64,000 nt of DNA from Pelagibacteraceae bacterium AG-390-D18. Its GTDB lineage: Bacteria; Pseudomonadota; Alphaproteobacteria; Pelagibacterales; Pelagibacteraceae. The DNA lies in contig QCGY01000006.1 in assembly GCA_003279715.1 (NCBI GenBank), forward strand, positions 1 to 64,000, written 5' to 3'. This document shows, piece by piece, positions 27,717 through 37,526 of the stretch (position 1 is the stretch's first letter; every line of letters starts with the position of its first letter). The notes under the pieces are model-generated. The model was not told where the DNA came from. It saw nothing but the letters and a program-made list of their open reading frames with translations, and did not search any database. The translations under genes were made by a program, and so were the position numbers.

Positions 27717-28991
27717 ATGGATAACTTTTTAGATAAAATTTTTTTTAGATCTCGTAATCTTGATTACATAAGTCAAAATCTTATTAATTTAACAAATCAA
27801 ACACCTGCTAAAAGAATATTTGAAGCAATTAATACTTATTCAGAGAATAGTGAAGTCAGATATGTTGGTGGGTGTGTTAGAAAAATTATTAAAAAAGAAA
27901 TAGTCGATGATATTGATTTAGCCACAAATTTAAAACCAATTGAAGTTTGTGATGCTTTAAAAAAACAAGATATTAATTATTATGAAACTGGCATTGAGCA
28001 TGGAACTATTACGGCTATAATTGATGACTATAAGTATGAAATTACATCTTTAAGAAGAGATGTGTCAACAGACGGAAGACATGCAAAAGTAGAATTTTCT
28101 TCTGATTGGAAGGAAGATGCAGCAAGGAGGGATTTCTCAATAAATTCAATATACTCAGATAAAGATGGAAATTTGTTTGACCCTTATAATGGTAAAAAAG
28201 ATCTTGAGAGTGGAATAATTAATTTTATAGGAGACTCAGAAGATAGAATTAAAGAAGATTATTTACGTATTCTTAGATATGTTCGTTTTTTTATAAATTA
28301 TTCAAATCAAAGCCATGACATCAATATAATTAAAAAGATAAAAAAAAATATTGGTGGTGTTTCAAAATTATCATCAGAAAGATTGTTAGATGAATTTAAA
28401 AAACTAACAAGATCTAATGCATTCTTAAAAATATTTAATGATGAGATTAGTTTAGAACTTATAGAGATCATTTTTCCTCAATTAAAAAACTTAGAAAATT
28501 TCAAAAAATTAAATTCTTATGCCCTTGATAATCTATCTAAGATAGATTTTATTTTTTTATTATCATTATTGATTATCGATGGAACAGATAATACTGATTA
28601 TTTTTTTTATAAATTTAATATATCTAAAAAAGATCAAAAAAGATTAAAATCAATTGATTCTTTCTATAAAGAAAATGTAAGTATAAAAAATTTTAATGAA
28701 AAAAATTTTAATAAGATTCTCTACTATAATGGCAAGCAAGCTGTATTTGATATTATTAATTATAAATTATTTATATCCCCTAAAGTTGAAAAAAAATTAC
28801 TTAAATTAATAGAATCTTATAAAGATAAGGTTGTTCCAAATCTTCCAATTGACGCAAACATGCTCATGACTAAATATAATATTCCTGAGGGAAAGACCTT
28901 GGGTAATAAGTTAAAGTTAATAGAGGAAACATGGGTTGATAATAAATTCCAAATTTCAGATAAACAAATCCAAAAAATTATTAAAAGTTAA
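27717..28991 (+). CDS. cca: CCA tRNA nucleotidyltransferase / poly(A) polymerase family
   Basis: Adds or repairs the 3' CCA of tRNAs (or polyadenylates RNA; the class is hard to separate by eye). The 424-residue protein has the class II nucleotidyltransferase motif YVGGCVRKIIKKEIVDDIDLATNLKP near 49-75, the RRDFSINSIYSD segment and the EDYLRILRYVRFF motif. It starts three bases after the encoded CCA of tRNA-Gln and has no ribosome binding site of its own outside the tRNA. Its stop overlaps the convergent greA stop in a shared TTAA. Confidence 0.92.
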   Translation: MDNFLDKIFFRSRNLDYISQNLINLTNQTPAKRIFEAINTYSENSEVRYVGGCVRKIIKKEIVDDIDLATNLKPIEVCDALKKQDINYYETGIEHGTITAIIDDYKYEITSLRRDVSTDGRHAKVEFSSDWKEDAARRDFSINSIYSDKDGNLFDPYNGKKDLESGIINFIGDSEDRIKEDYLRILRYVRFFINYSNQSHDINIIKKIKKNIGGVSKLSSERLLDEFKKLTRSNAFLKIFNDEISLELIEIIFPQLKNLENFKKLNSYALDNLSKIDFIFLLSLLIIDGTDNTDYFFYKFNISKKDQKRLKSIDSFYKENVSIKNFNEKNFNKILYYNGKQAVFDIINYKLFISPKVEKKLLKLIESYKDKVVPNLPIDANMLMTKYNIPEGKTLGNKLKLIEETWVDNKFQISDKQIQKIIKS

Positions 28992-29464
28992 ATATATTTA
29001 ACATCTTTTATTTCAAAATTTTTAATTCCTGCAGGAGTTTTGATTTCGACTAGATCATTTTTATTTTTTCCAATTAAACCTTTACCAATTGGTGATTGAA
29101 AAAAAATTAGTTTTTGTTTTAAATCAGCTTCATCTTTTCCAACAATTTTGTAGTTAATTTTTTCACCATTATCTAGGTTTTCTAAAAATACAGTAGAGCC
29201 AAAGATTATTTTACCCTCATTATTTAATTTTGTAACATCAATGACATTGGCCCTTGCAATAATATCATTGATTTCTGTTATTCGTCCTTCGCTATGAGAC
29301 TGCTCTTCTTTAGCGGCATGATATTCTGCATTTTCTTTTAGATCTCCATGTGATCTAGCCTCTGCAATTGCAGCTACAATTTCTGGTCTCTTTTTTTCTT
29401 TTAAAAAAACTAACTCCTCTTTTAGTTTGTTTAAACCATTCAATGTTATTGGTTCTTTATCCAT
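28988..29464 (-). CDS. greA: Transcription elongation factor GreA
   Basis: GreA rescues backtracked RNA polymerase by stimulating transcript cleavage. The 158-residue protein has the N-terminal coiled coil (LNGLNKLKEELVFLKEKKRPEIVAAIAEARSHGDLKENAEYHAAKEEQ, quoted in part: tip residues D and E in GDLKENAEY) and the C-terminal FKBP-like domain with SPIGKGLIGKNKND. Three bases separate it from hemF upstream, so it is last in the trmL-hemF-greA set. Confidence 0.97.
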   Translation of the reverse strand: MDKEPITLNGLNKLKEELVFLKEKKRPEIVAAIAEARSHGDLKENAEYHAAKEEQSHSEGRITEINDIIARANVIDVTKLNNEGKIIFGSTVFLENLDNGEKINYKIVGKDEADLKQKLIFFQSPIGKGLIGKNKNDLVEIKTPAGIKNFEIKDVKYI

Positions 29465-29467
29465 TTT

Positions 29468-30295
29468 TTATTTCCACTTAGCTATTGGTGGTAAAGACAT
29501 CAATATACCCTCAACATTTCCACCCGTTTGTAAGCCAAATTTTGTACCTCTATCATATAATAAATTAAATTCAGCGTACCTTCCTCTTTTAATATACTGC
29601 ATCTCTTTATCTTTTAAAGTCCATTTTTTGTGAATTTTTTTTTCAATAATATTATTAAATATCATTTGAAATGTTACACCAACATCTCTTACAAATTTGA
29701 AGTCTCTTTCAAAATTATTTTTTTTGTAATCAAAAAAAATTCCACCAATACCTCTTGCTTCACTTCTATGAGGTAGATAAAAATATTTATCACACCATTC
29801 TTTATATCTTTTATAATATTTTTTATTATGACGATTACACATTTTTTTTAATGAGAGATGAAAATTTTCTTCTTCTTTTTTATCTTTAATTGAAGGTGTT
29901 ACATCCATACCACCACCAAACCAATTTTGAGTTGTACAAATATATCTAGTATTAAAATGCATCGCTGGAATATGAGGATTTTGCATATGCATTACTATTG
30001 AAATCCCAGAAGCCCAAAATCTTGGATCTTTATTAGCTCCAGGAATATTTTTTTGAAATTTTTTTGGAAATTTTCCGTAAACTTTTGAAAAATTTACTCC
30101 TACCTTTTCAAAAATTTTTCCATTTTTTATAATTCTATATTCTCCTCCTCCTTCATCCTTAATTTTACTTCTTTGCCATGTAGTTGATTTAAATTTTATT
30201 TTATTTTTTTCAAGTTTACTAATGTCATCACAAATAGCATTTTGAAGAAGCTTGAACCAATTACTTACTAAGTCTTTTTTTATTTCATTGTCCAT
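29468..30295 (-). CDS. hemF: Oxygen-dependent coproporphyrinogen III oxidase
   Basis: Aerobic haem-pathway enzyme converting coproporphyrinogen III to protoporphyrinogen IX. The 275-residue protein shows PHIPAMHFNTRYI, NWFGGGMDVTPS, the RGIGGIFFDY segment and a C-terminal RGRYAEFNLLYDRGTKFGLQTGGN, all strongly conserved in HemF. It needs O2, in line with the aerobic oxidase system here, and supplies haem for the cytochromes encoded nearby. It starts one base after the trmL stop. Confidence 0.97.
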   Translation of the reverse strand: MDNEIKKDLVSNWFKLLQNAICDDISKLEKNKIKFKSTTWQRSKIKDEGGGEYRIIKNGKIFEKVGVNFSKVYGKFPKKFQKNIPGANKDPRFWASGISIVMHMQNPHIPAMHFNTRYICTTQNWFGGGMDVTPSIKDKKEEENFHLSLKKMCNRHNKKYYKRYKEWCDKYFYLPHRSEARGIGGIFFDYKKNNFERDFKFVRDVGVTFQMIFNNIIEKKIHKKWTLKDKEMQYIKRGRYAEFNLLYDRGTKFGLQTGGNVEGILMSLPPIAKWK

Positions 30296-30296
30296 T

Positions 30297-30770
30297 TTAT
30301 ATTAATTTTGTTTGTCTTAAGCTTTCTGCTAAAACGATTGCAACAGAGGATGCTATATTCAATGACCTGGTATTTTCATTCATAGGTATTTTAAGTCGAT
30401 CATTAATTGATTGATGAATCTTTTCGGGTACGCCAGCACTTTCTCTACCAAATAGTATTGTGTCATCTTTTTCAAATTTAAATTTTAAGTATGATATCGA
30501 TGCTTTTGTTGTCATTAATATCACTCTATGATTCTTTTTCGCATCAAAGAATTTATCTGAGCTTTGATATATTTCAACTTTATCCCAATCCATATAGTCC
30601 ATTACCACTCTTTTAAACCTTTTGTCATTTAAGTGAAAACCACATGGCTCAATAATTTCAAGTTTAGCCCCTAAACAAGCACATGTTCTAATTATTGCAG
30701 CTGTATTTTGAGGTATATCTGGCTCATAAAGTGCAATTTTAGGTCTTAGAATTGTTGAATTCTGTGTCAT
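30297..30770 (-). CDS. trmL: tRNA (cytidine/uridine-2'-O-)-methyltransferase TrmL
   Basis: SPOUT-class methyltransferase modifying the wobble position of some leucine tRNAs. The 157-residue protein starts with the conserved ALYEPDIPQNTAAIIRTCACLGAKLEIIEPCGF and has FGRESAGVPEKI and MNENTRSLNIASSVAIVLAE as the knot and SAM site. Those are the three SpoU-family motifs in order. It is divergent from petA with 93 bases between starts. Confidence 0.93.
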   Translation of the reverse strand: MTQNSTILRPKIALYEPDIPQNTAAIIRTCACLGAKLEIIEPCGFHLNDKRFKRVVMDYMDWDKVEIYQSSDKFFDAKKNHRVILMTTKASISYLKFKFEKDDTILFGRESAGVPEKIHQSINDRLKIPMNENTRSLNIASSVAIVLAESLRQTKLI

Positions 30771-30797
30771 TCTTTCAGTAGTAAAATTATTATTTTA

Positions 30798-30819
30798 TAT
30801 TATATGAATTCGTATATTA
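30798..30819. promoter_or_regulatory. Imperfect palindrome in the trmL-petA divergent spacer
   Basis: A 22-base inverted repeat centred on GAATTC (30806-30811), with eight-base arms on each side and two mismatches. It lies in the only regulatory space for petABC and the trmL set, so it could be an operator. Random palindromes are common in AT-rich spacers, so the call is weak. Confidence 0.3.
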
Positions 30820-30863
30820 AGTATTTTTAAATCAATAATAGACAATATAAACAACTAATTCAT

Positions 30864-31373
30864 ATGTCAGATAAAAAACCAGAAAGACGAGATTTTTTAT
30901 TTACAGCCTCATATGCTGTAGGAGCAGTAGGTGTTGCTGCAGTAGTTTGGCCATTAGTTGATCAAATGAATCCAGATGCCTCTGTAAAGGCACTAGCAAG
31001 TACAGAAGTTGATGTAAGTTCAGTTAAACCCGGAAATACTATAACTGTGCTTTGGAGAGGAAAACCAGTTTTTATTAGAAGAAGAACTCAAGAAGAAATT
31101 TCAGAAGCTAGATCAGTTAAAATGGAAGATCTAATACATCCTGAAAAAGATGAGGATAGAGCCAAAGATCCAGAGTGGCTAGTAATGCTTGGTGTTTGTA
31201 CTCATTTAGGGTGTGTTCCATTAAATGACAAAGGTGATTACGATGGTTGGTTTTGCCCATGTCATGGCTCGCATTACGATACATCGGGCAGAATTAGAAA
31301 AGGTCCCGCACCTTTAAACATGGAAGTTCCAAAATACGAATTTGTTAATGATAATACAATTAAAATTGGATAA
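30864..31373 (+). CDS. petA: Ubiquinol-cytochrome c reductase Rieske iron-sulfur subunit
   Basis: Iron-sulfur subunit of the bc1 complex, carrying electrons from ubiquinol to cytochrome c1. The 169-residue protein has an uncleaved twin-arginine-type N-terminus ([22 protein letters not shown]), a flexible neck (KALASTEV) and the 2Fe-2S ligands in CTHLGC and CPCHGSHYD. It is first of petA-petB-petC, with nine bases before petB. Confidence 0.97.
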   Translation: MSDKKPERRDFLFTASYAVGAVGVAAVVWPLVDQMNPDASVKALASTEVDVSSVKPGNTITVLWRGKPVFIRRRTQEEISEARSVKMEDLIHPEKDEDRAKDPEWLVMLGVCTHLGCVPLNDKGDYDGWFCPCHGSHYDTSGRIRKGPAPLNMEVPKYEFVNDNTIKIG

Positions 31374-31381
31374 CTAATATT

Positions 31382-32644
31382 ATGAGTGATCACGAATATA
31401 CGCCTACATCAAAAGTTGGAAAATGGTTTAATGATAGACTTCCACTTTTAACTTTAGCAAATCACTTAACAGATTATCCTACACCAAAAAATTTAAACTA
31501 CTGGTGGACATTTGGGGGAATTCTAACTTTTTGTTTAATAACTCAGATTGTAACAGGTTTAACACTTGCAATGCATTACATAGCTCATGCGGACATGGCT
31601 TTTGAAAGTGTTGAGCATATAATGAGAGATGTTAACTATGGTTGGTTAATAAGGTACATACATGCAAATGGTGCATCCATGTTTTTTTTAGCAGTTTATA
31701 TTCATATATTTAGATCTTTATTTTATGGATCTTATAAATCTCCAAGAGAAATTATTTGGATAATTGGAATAATCATTTATCTATTAATGATGGCAGCTGC
31801 ATTTATGGGTTACGTATTACCTTGGGGCCAAATGAGTTTTTGGGGGGCAACAGTTATCACAAATTTATTTAGTGCAATTCCATTAGTGGGTGAGGGAATT
31901 GTTACTTGGTTATGGGGTGGTTATTCTGTAGACAATCCTACTTTAACTAGATTTTTTACACTCCATTATTTAATTCCTTTTTTAATTTTAGGCCTTGTTG
32001 TTTTGCATATTTGGGCTCTTCATGTTCCTGGAAACAACAACCCGGTTGGAATTGATATAAAGAAACCTTCAAAGGATACAGTGCCGTTTCATCCATACAT
32101 TGTTATTAAAGATGGATTTGCATTACTGATGTTTATGATTGTTTTTGCCTTTTTTGTATTTTATTCACCAAATATTTTAGGTCATGCTGATAACTATATT
32201 GAAGCTAATCCAATGGTAACCCCAGCTCATATTGTTCCTGAATGGTATCTTTTACCTTTTTATGCAATTTTAAGATCAGTACCTGATAAGTTACTTGGAG
32301 TTGTAGCAATGCTTTCAGCTATTTTAATCTTAGCTGTATTACCATGGTTAGATACTTCAAAAATAAGATCTGCAGTGTTTAGACCTTTGTACAAACAGTT
32401 CTATTGGATACTTGTAGCTGATGTTTTAATTCTAGGATATATGGGAGCTATGCCAGCTGAAGGGCTTTACTTATTAATTGCAAGAGTAGCTACTGCATAT
32501 TATTTTCTTCATTTCTTGGTGATTTTACCAGTTTTAGGATTTAAAGAAAAAACATTGCCTATTCCATTAAGTATAACCGAACCTGTTCTTGGAGGCTCTA
32601 CCAATTTGGCAATGGCTAAAAATAAAGAAAGTTTAGATAAATAA
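31382..32644 (+). CDS. petB: Cytochrome b of the bc1 complex
   Basis: Membrane core of the bc1 complex with two b-type haems and the Qo and Qi quinone sites. The 420-residue protein has the haem-ligand histidines in the second and fourth helices ([34 protein letters not shown]), the Qo motif [17 protein letters not shown] and the PEWY loop ([15 protein letters not shown]). Length and order match alphaproteobacteria. It precedes petC by one base. Confidence 0.97.
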   Translation: MSDHEYTPTSKVGKWFNDRLPLLTLANHLTDYPTPKNLNYWWTFGGILTFCLITQIVTGLTLAMHYIAHADMAFESVEHIMRDVNYGWLIRYIHANGASMFFLAVYIHIFRSLFYGSYKSPREIIWIIGIIIYLLMMAAAFMGYVLPWGQMSFWGATVITNLFSAIPLVGEGIVTWLWGGYSVDNPTLTRFFTLHYLIPFLILGLVVLHIWALHVPGNNNPVGIDIKKPSKDTVPFHPYIVIKDGFALLMFMIVFAFFVFYSPNILGHADNYIEANPMVTPAHIVPEWYLLPFYAILRSVPDKLLGVVAMLSAILILAVLPWLDTSKIRSAVFRPLYKQFYWILVADVLILGYMGAMPAEGLYLLIARVATAYYFLHFLVILPVLGFKEKTLPIPLSITEPVLGGSTNLAMAKNKESLDK

Positions 32645-32645
32645 A

Positions 32646-33425
32646 GTGAAGAATTTAATTAAATTATTTTCAATTCTAGTCTTATTTTTTTTTACAGTTA
32701 CTCAATTACAATCAGCTGAAAAAGTTGACTATTTAAAGACTGATTGGAGTTTTAAGGGACTTTTTGGTAAATTTGATAGAGGTTCACTTCAAAGAGGGTA
32801 TCAAGTTTACACAGAAGTCTGTGCTTCCTGTCACTCAATGAAATATCTAAGTTATAGAAATTTAGGAGAAAAGGGTGGACCAGAGTTCTCACAAGCTGAA
32901 GTCAAAGCTATAGCAGCCTCATTTGAAGTAATAGATGGGCCAAATGCTGATGGTGAAATGTTTGAGAGACCTGCAAAATTGTCTGATAAATTTGTAATGC
33001 CATACGACAATGTCAAAGCAGCTCAAGCAGCTAATGGTGGAGCTTATCCTCCTGACATGTCAGTTCTTGTTAAAGCTAGAGGTGGTGGGGTAGATTATAT
33101 TTATTCTTTGCTTCAAGGTTATGAAGATGCTCCATCTGGAATGACTTTAGATGAAGGTGTTCATTATAACAAATATATGTATGGAAATAAAATTAGAATG
33201 TCAGCTCCACTTTCAGATGATCTAATAGAATATGGAGATGGAACAAAAGCAACAGTTGAACAAATGTCAAAAGATGTTACGACATTTTTAATGTGGGCAG
33301 CAGAACCTCATTTAGAATCTAGACATCAAATGGGCTTTAAAGCAATTATTTATTTAATTATTTTAACTATCTTAGTTTATTTCAGCATGAAAAAAATATG
33401 GTCACGTGTTGAATCTGAAGTTTAA
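32646..33425 (+). CDS. petC: Cytochrome c1
   Basis: Haem-c subunit of the bc1 complex; accepts electrons from the Rieske protein. The 259-residue protein starts with GTG and has a signal peptide (to about residue 23), the haem attachment site CASCHS in YTEVCASCHSMKYLSYRNLG, the distal methionine region around IRMSAPLSDDLIEY, and a C-terminal membrane anchor. The last 24 bases overlap the 3' end of convergent ychF. Confidence 0.96.
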   Translation: MKNLIKLFSILVLFFFTVTQLQSAEKVDYLKTDWSFKGLFGKFDRGSLQRGYQVYTEVCASCHSMKYLSYRNLGEKGGPEFSQAEVKAIAASFEVIDGPNADGEMFERPAKLSDKFVMPYDNVKAAQAANGGAYPPDMSVLVKARGGGVDYIYSLLQGYEDAPSGMTLDEGVHYNKYMYGNKIRMSAPLSDDLIEYGDGTKATVEQMSKDVTTFLMWAAEPHLESRHQMGFKAIIYLIILTILVYFSMKKIWSRVESEV

Positions 33426-34475
33426 TATATCACCATCTTTAACAATATAATCTTTACCTTCTAGTCGCATTTTTCCATTAGTCTTTGAATTGACCCATCC
33501 ATCATTTGTTACAAAATCTTCATAAGAAACTGTTTCTGCTCTTATAAAACCCTTTTCAAAATCAGTATGAATTTCACCAGCAGCTTTAGGAGCTGTACAG
33601 TTTTTTTGTATAGTCCATGCTCTAGTTTCTTCTGGACCAGAAGTAAAATAGGTATCTAATTCTAAAACTTTATAACCTTTTTGAATTAACATACTTAATC
33701 CAGTTTCTTTCAAACCAATCATTTCCATATAGTTTTCTCTCTCTGAAGACTCTAGTTCATTGATTTGATTTTCTATATCAGCTGACACAATAAGAGTATT
33801 TTCTTCACCAAATTTTTCTATAAAATCTTTTGTATATTGATTACCCTCTTGAACACTTTCCTCGTCTACGTTACATACAAATATTTTTGGTTTAATGGAT
33901 AATAAACCACTTTGATTAAGTTGCTTGATCTCAAATTGAGATTTTAGAATTGAGATATCCTTATCATTATTAATACAATCCAATGCAACTTCTAATATTT
34001 TTAATTGCTCCTCATCAACATTTTTTTTATTACTTTTTTCCAATCTCTTTTGAATTGACTCTAAGTCTGCTAACATCATTTCAGTTTCAATAATTTCTAA
34101 ATCTCTGATGGGATCTACCGTTGGATTAACATTTTGAATATCATCAGAATCAAAACATCTAATCATGTGAATAATTGCATCCACTTCTCTAATATGTGAT
34201 AAAAACTTATTACCCAAACCTTCACCTTTTGATGCGCCTTTTACTAGTCCAGCAATATCGACAAATGAAATTGTGGTATTTATGATTTTTTTTGATTTTG
34301 AAACTTTAGATAGGTTGTTTAATCTTTCATCTGGGACTGGAACAATACCAACATTTGGTTCAATCGTGCAAAAAGGAAAATTAGCTGCTTGAGCTTTACT
34401 TGAGTTTGTTAATGCATTGAATAGGGTAGACTTACCAACATTGGGCAAACCAACAATTCCACATTTAAAGCTCAT
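33402..34475 (-). CDS. ychF: YchF/OLA1 family P-loop NTPase
   Basis: Ribosome-associated ATPase of the Obg-related group. The 357-residue protein has the P-loop GLPNVGKSTLFNAL, the switch region DIAGLVKGASKGEGLGN, the NxxE-type base recognition motif CNVDEES (which favours ATP over GTP in this family) and the C-terminal TGS domain (APKAAGEIHTDFEKGFIRAETV). Its start overlaps the pth stop by one base; pth-ychF is a common pair. Confidence 0.96.
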   Translation of the reverse strand: MSFKCGIVGLPNVGKSTLFNALTNSSKAQAANFPFCTIEPNVGIVPVPDERLNNLSKVSKSKKIINTTISFVDIAGLVKGASKGEGLGNKFLSHIREVDAIIHMIRCFDSDDIQNVNPTVDPIRDLEIIETEMMLADLESIQKRLEKSNKKNVDEEQLKILEVALDCINNDKDISILKSQFEIKQLNQSGLLSIKPKIFVCNVDEESVQEGNQYTKDFIEKFGEENTLIVSADIENQINELESSERENYMEMIGLKETGLSMLIQKGYKVLELDTYFTSGPEETRAWTIQKNCTAPKAAGEIHTDFEKGFIRAETVSYEDFVTNDGWVNSKTNGKMRLEGKDYIVKDGDILNFRFNT

Positions 34476-35038
34476 TATTTATTGTTATTTACTGTGCTAG
34501 AAAATAAATCTAATTTTTTTTCAACTAATATAGAAATTGACTCATTAATATGATTTGAGATTTTTTCTATACCAATTAATTCTTCTTCATCAAAGTTTTG
34601 AAGTACAAAATCTCCAACTTCTACATTCTCTTTTGGTTTACCAATACCAATTCTTACTCTTGAATAATCTTTTCCTATAAATTTATCAATGGATGCAATT
34701 CCGTTGTGACCTGCACTTGATCCACCGAATTTTGCTTTAATCTTCCCAAACTCTAAATCTAAATCATCATGAAAAACAATTACATCTTCTGCGTCTATTT
34801 TAAAATATTCAATAAGCTCTCTAATACAAATTCCTGAATTATTCATAAATGTTAATGGTTTGATGGCATAAACTTTTTGATTACCAACATTCCCAGTTGT
34901 TAGTAGTCCTTTAAATTTTGGCTTTTGTTTTGATAAGCCAAATTTTTTATTAATAGAGTCTATAATTTTAAAGCCAACATTATGTCTATTATTCTCACTA
35001 TCTGGAGTTGGGTTGCCTAGGCCTACAAATAAAAGCAT
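34475..35038 (-). CDS. pth: Peptidyl-tRNA hydrolase
   Basis: Recycles peptidyl-tRNAs released from stalled ribosomes. The 187-residue protein has the conserved start LFVGLGNPTPDSENNRHNVGF (catalytic histidine in RHN), KPLTFMNNSG, FHDDLDLEFGKIK and GGSSAGHNGIASI. It sits between rplY and ychF, the widespread rplY-pth-ychF order, with 36 bases from rplY. Confidence 0.97.
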   Translation of the reverse strand: MLLFVGLGNPTPDSENNRHNVGFKIIDSINKKFGLSKQKPKFKGLLTTGNVGNQKVYAIKPLTFMNNSGICIRELIEYFKIDAEDVIVFHDDLDLEFGKIKAKFGGSSAGHNGIASIDKFIGKDYSRVRIGIGKPKENVEVGDFVLQNFDEEELIGIEKISNHINESISILVEKKLDLFSSTVNNNK

Positions 35039-35074
35039 ATTTTTTAGTGGATAGTAAAATTTAACTTTGGCAGA

Positions 35075-35776
35075 TTATTTCTTTTCTTCAGCAACTTTTT
35101 TGTCTTCACCTTCTTTTGCTTCACCTTCTGCAGCTGGCTTTTCACCATCTGCAGCTGCTTCAGATCCTGCCTCTCCTTCCGCAGCTTCCGCTTCAGCAGG
35201 TTTCTCAGGCTCTTTCATTACTGTAGGTGCAGCTAAAGTTGCTATAACAAAGTCTCTACCTTTAATAGTTGGAGCCACATCTGTTTCTAAGTCGATTGAT
35301 GATATTTTAAAACTTTCACCAATCTCAACTCCATCCAGATCTATTACTAAACTTTCTGGAATCTTTTCACTTGGACATCTTAATTCTACTTTTCTTCTAA
35401 CGATGTTCAAAACTCCACCTCTCTTCAAGCCTGGAGATTTTTCATGGTTAATAAACTGAACAGGCACTTCAATTCTTATTTTTACACCTGGAACCACTCT
35501 TAAAAAGTCTACATGAATAGGTTCATCTGAAATGATGTGATATTTAATTTCTCTTGGAAGAACGTTTTGAGGTTTTCCATCAACATTTAAAGTAACTATA
35601 TTGGATAGGAAATTTTCTTTATCAATCAGAGACTTTAATAGTTTTTTTGAAATTGAAACTGTTTCATTTTGTGCTTCACCACCATAAATTACAGCTGGCA
35701 CACCACCATTATTTCTAAGCGCACTAAGTTCACCCTTAGTTTTTGTGTTTCTAATGTTTGCGTCTAATGAAATCAT
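35075..35776 (-). CDS. rplY: 50S ribosomal protein L25 (Ctc form) with acidic Ala/Glu tail
   Basis: Binds 5S rRNA. The 233-residue protein has the L25 domain (about 1-92, with ALRNNGGVPAVIYGG and VDFLRV) and the TL5/Ctc C-terminal domain (about 95-185). The last 45 residues are a low-complexity tail of alanine, glutamate, glycine and lysine, with GC-richer codons than the surrounding genes. Such tails occur in other alphaproteobacterial L25 proteins. No convincing ribosome binding site was seen ahead of the ATG. Confidence 0.96.
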   Translation of the reverse strand: MISLDANIRNTKTKGELSALRNNGGVPAVIYGGEAQNETVSISKKLLKSLIDKENFLSNIVTLNVDGKPQNVLPREIKYHIISDEPIHVDFLRVVPGVKIRIEVPVQFINHEKSPGLKRGGVLNIVRRKVELRCPSEKIPESLVIDLDGVEIGESFKISSIDLETDVAPTIKGRDFVIATLAAPTVMKEPEKPAEAEAAEGEAGSEAAADGEKPAAEGEAKEGEDKKVAEEKK

Positions 35777-35821
35777 AAAATCATGGGTTTTTAGCCCAAG
35801 TTCTTTAATAACTCAAGGTAA

Positions 35822-36754
35822 TTATTTAAATAAATCTGAGACAGATGTTGAGTTAGATATTCTTTTAATTGCTTCTCCCATTAAGCCAGAAATTGGCAGA
35901 ACCTCAATGTTTTTAGCACCCTTAATTTTATCATTGTTGTCAATTGTATCGGTAATAACAAGATTTTTGATTACAGAATTTTTAATTTTTTTTACAGCCT
36001 CACCACTTAATACTCCGTGTGTGATGTAAACATAAACTTCCTTCGCACCTCTGTCTTTAAGCGCTTTTGCAGCGTTTACTATTGTCCCACCTGAATCAAT
36101 AATATCATCAACGATTACACAAGTTTTTCCTTTAACATCTCCTATCACATTCATTACTTGTGATTGACCTGGCTTTGGTCTTCTTTTATCAACGATTGCA
36201 AGTCCTACATTTAATAGTTTGCCTAAAGCTCTAGCTCTCTCAGTTCCACCTACATCTGGTGCAACACAAATAATATTTTTATTTTTTATTTTTTTCTTTG
36301 CGTGTCTTGCAAAAATTGGAGTTGCAAATAAGTTATCAACAGGAATGTCAAAAAAACCTTGAATTTGACCAGCATGTAAATCAACTGTTACCACTCTATC
36401 TGCACCAGCTTTAGTAATTAGATTTGATACAAGTTTTGCTGAAATAGAAGTTCTTGGAACAACCTTTCTATCTTGTCTTGCATAACCAAAGTAAGGAATG
36501 ACAGCTGTAATATTTTTTGCAGATGATCTTTTTAATGCATCTATGCAAAGTAAAAGCTCCATTAGATTATCATTAGCAGGCGATGAAATTGATTGAATGA
36601 TAAAAATACTATTTCCTCTTATATTTTCATTAATCTCAACATAAATTTCTCCATCAGAAAAATTTCTGATGCTAGAATTTACCAATTTAGATTTTAAATA
36701 TTTTGCAATATTTTTGCTAAGAGGCTTATTGCTGTTACCGGATAATAATTTCAT
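35822..36754 (-). CDS. prs: Ribose-phosphate pyrophosphokinase
   Basis: Makes PRPP from ribose-5-phosphate and ATP for nucleotide, histidine and tryptophan synthesis. The 310-residue protein has [18 protein letters not shown], the ATP loop [27 protein letters not shown], and the PRPP motif [18 protein letters not shown]. It follows pgeF after seven bases and precedes rplY by 45 bases. Confidence 0.97.
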   Translation of the reverse strand: MKLLSGNSNKPLSKNIAKYLKSKLVNSSIRNFSDGEIYVEINENIRGNSIFIIQSISSPANDNLMELLLCIDALKRSSAKNITAVIPYFGYARQDRKVVPRTSISAKLVSNLITKAGADRVVTVDLHAGQIQGFFDIPVDNLFATPIFARHAKKKIKNKNIICVAPDVGGTERARALGKLLNVGLAIVDKRRPKPGQSQVMNVIGDVKGKTCVIVDDIIDSGGTIVNAAKALKDRGAKEVYVYITHGVLSGEAVKKIKNSVIKNLVITDTIDNNDKIKGAKNIEVLPISGLMGEAIKRISNSTSVSDLFK

Positions 36755-36761
36755 TAAAAAC

Positions 36762-37526
36762 CTAATTAAGCATAATTATTGATATATTTCTACCATAATC
36801 ATCATGATTTAATTTCAAAGCTCTTCTCGCACTAAAAAATTTATTTGTTTTATCAAAAGTATCAATTCTTAACATATCTATATTTTTAACTTTAATGGTT
36901 TTAAGCGAAGCATATATATACTTAGTTAAATCAAAGTATAATCTATTTTTTTTATTCTTAAAAAATATATAATTTTTTTTATCTTTTTTAATAAATTTTC
37001 TTTTAAAATCTTGTTTAACTTCATAATTTTTTTGAGAAATAGATGGACCTATAGCAGCTGTAATATTTTCTAATTTACAACCTTTTTTGATCATGAACTT
37101 GATTACTTTAGCAATAATACCTTTAAATGCTCCTTTCCATCCAGCGTGAATTGCTGCTATCATCTTCATTTTGTCTTCATAAATTAGTATTGGAGCACAA
37201 TCAGCAGTTAGAACACCTATAGGAAAATTTTTTTTATTAGTAATTATAGCATCAACCTTAGGCTTCTCTTTATTGTCATATGCCTTATCAATGAATAAGA
37301 ACTTATTACTATGTATCTGATGAACTAAAAAAATATTTTGTGCTTTTTTACTAATTTTTTTTCTAACTATTTGTAAGTTTTTTTTGATATTTTTCTTATT
37401 ATCTTTTGAGCCAGGGCCACAGTTTAAACTTTTGTATATATTTTTAGAGTGACCACCAACACTATTAAAAAAGCAATGTTCCAAGTCCTTTATTCTTGCT
37501 AATTTTTTTGATCTAATCAATTTCAA
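36762..37526 (-). CDS. pgeF: Multicopper-oxidase-like laccase-domain protein (PgeF/YfiH)
   Basis: DUF152 family protein, reported as a purine nucleoside-processing enzyme and as a peptidoglycan-editing factor. The 254-residue protein has the metal-site residues in [16 protein letters not shown] and [14 protein letters not shown], plus the C-terminal [14 protein letters not shown] and [13 protein letters not shown]. It overlaps the midA stop by 14 bases, so lgt-midA-pgeF look co-transcribed. The physiological substrate here is not known. Confidence 0.9.
   Translation of the reverse strand: MKLIRSKKLARIKDLEHCFFNSVGGHSKNIYKSLNCGPGSKDNKKNIKKNLQIVRKKISKKAQNIFLVHQIHSNKFLFIDKAYDNKEKPKVDAIITNKKNFPIGVLTADCAPILIYEDKMKMIAAIHAGWKGAFKGIIAKVIKFMIKKGCKLENITAAIGPSISQKNYEVKQDFKRKFIKKDKKNYIFFKNKKNRLYFDLTKYIYASLKTIKVKNIDMLRIDTFDKTNKFFSARRALKLNHDDYGRNISIIMLN

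Noticed and set aside
35067..35459. Open frame of 130 codons on the plus strand, serine/alanine rich
   Set aside because: It is the mirror image of the low-complexity rplY tail and lies wholly antisense to rplY; no independent start signal.
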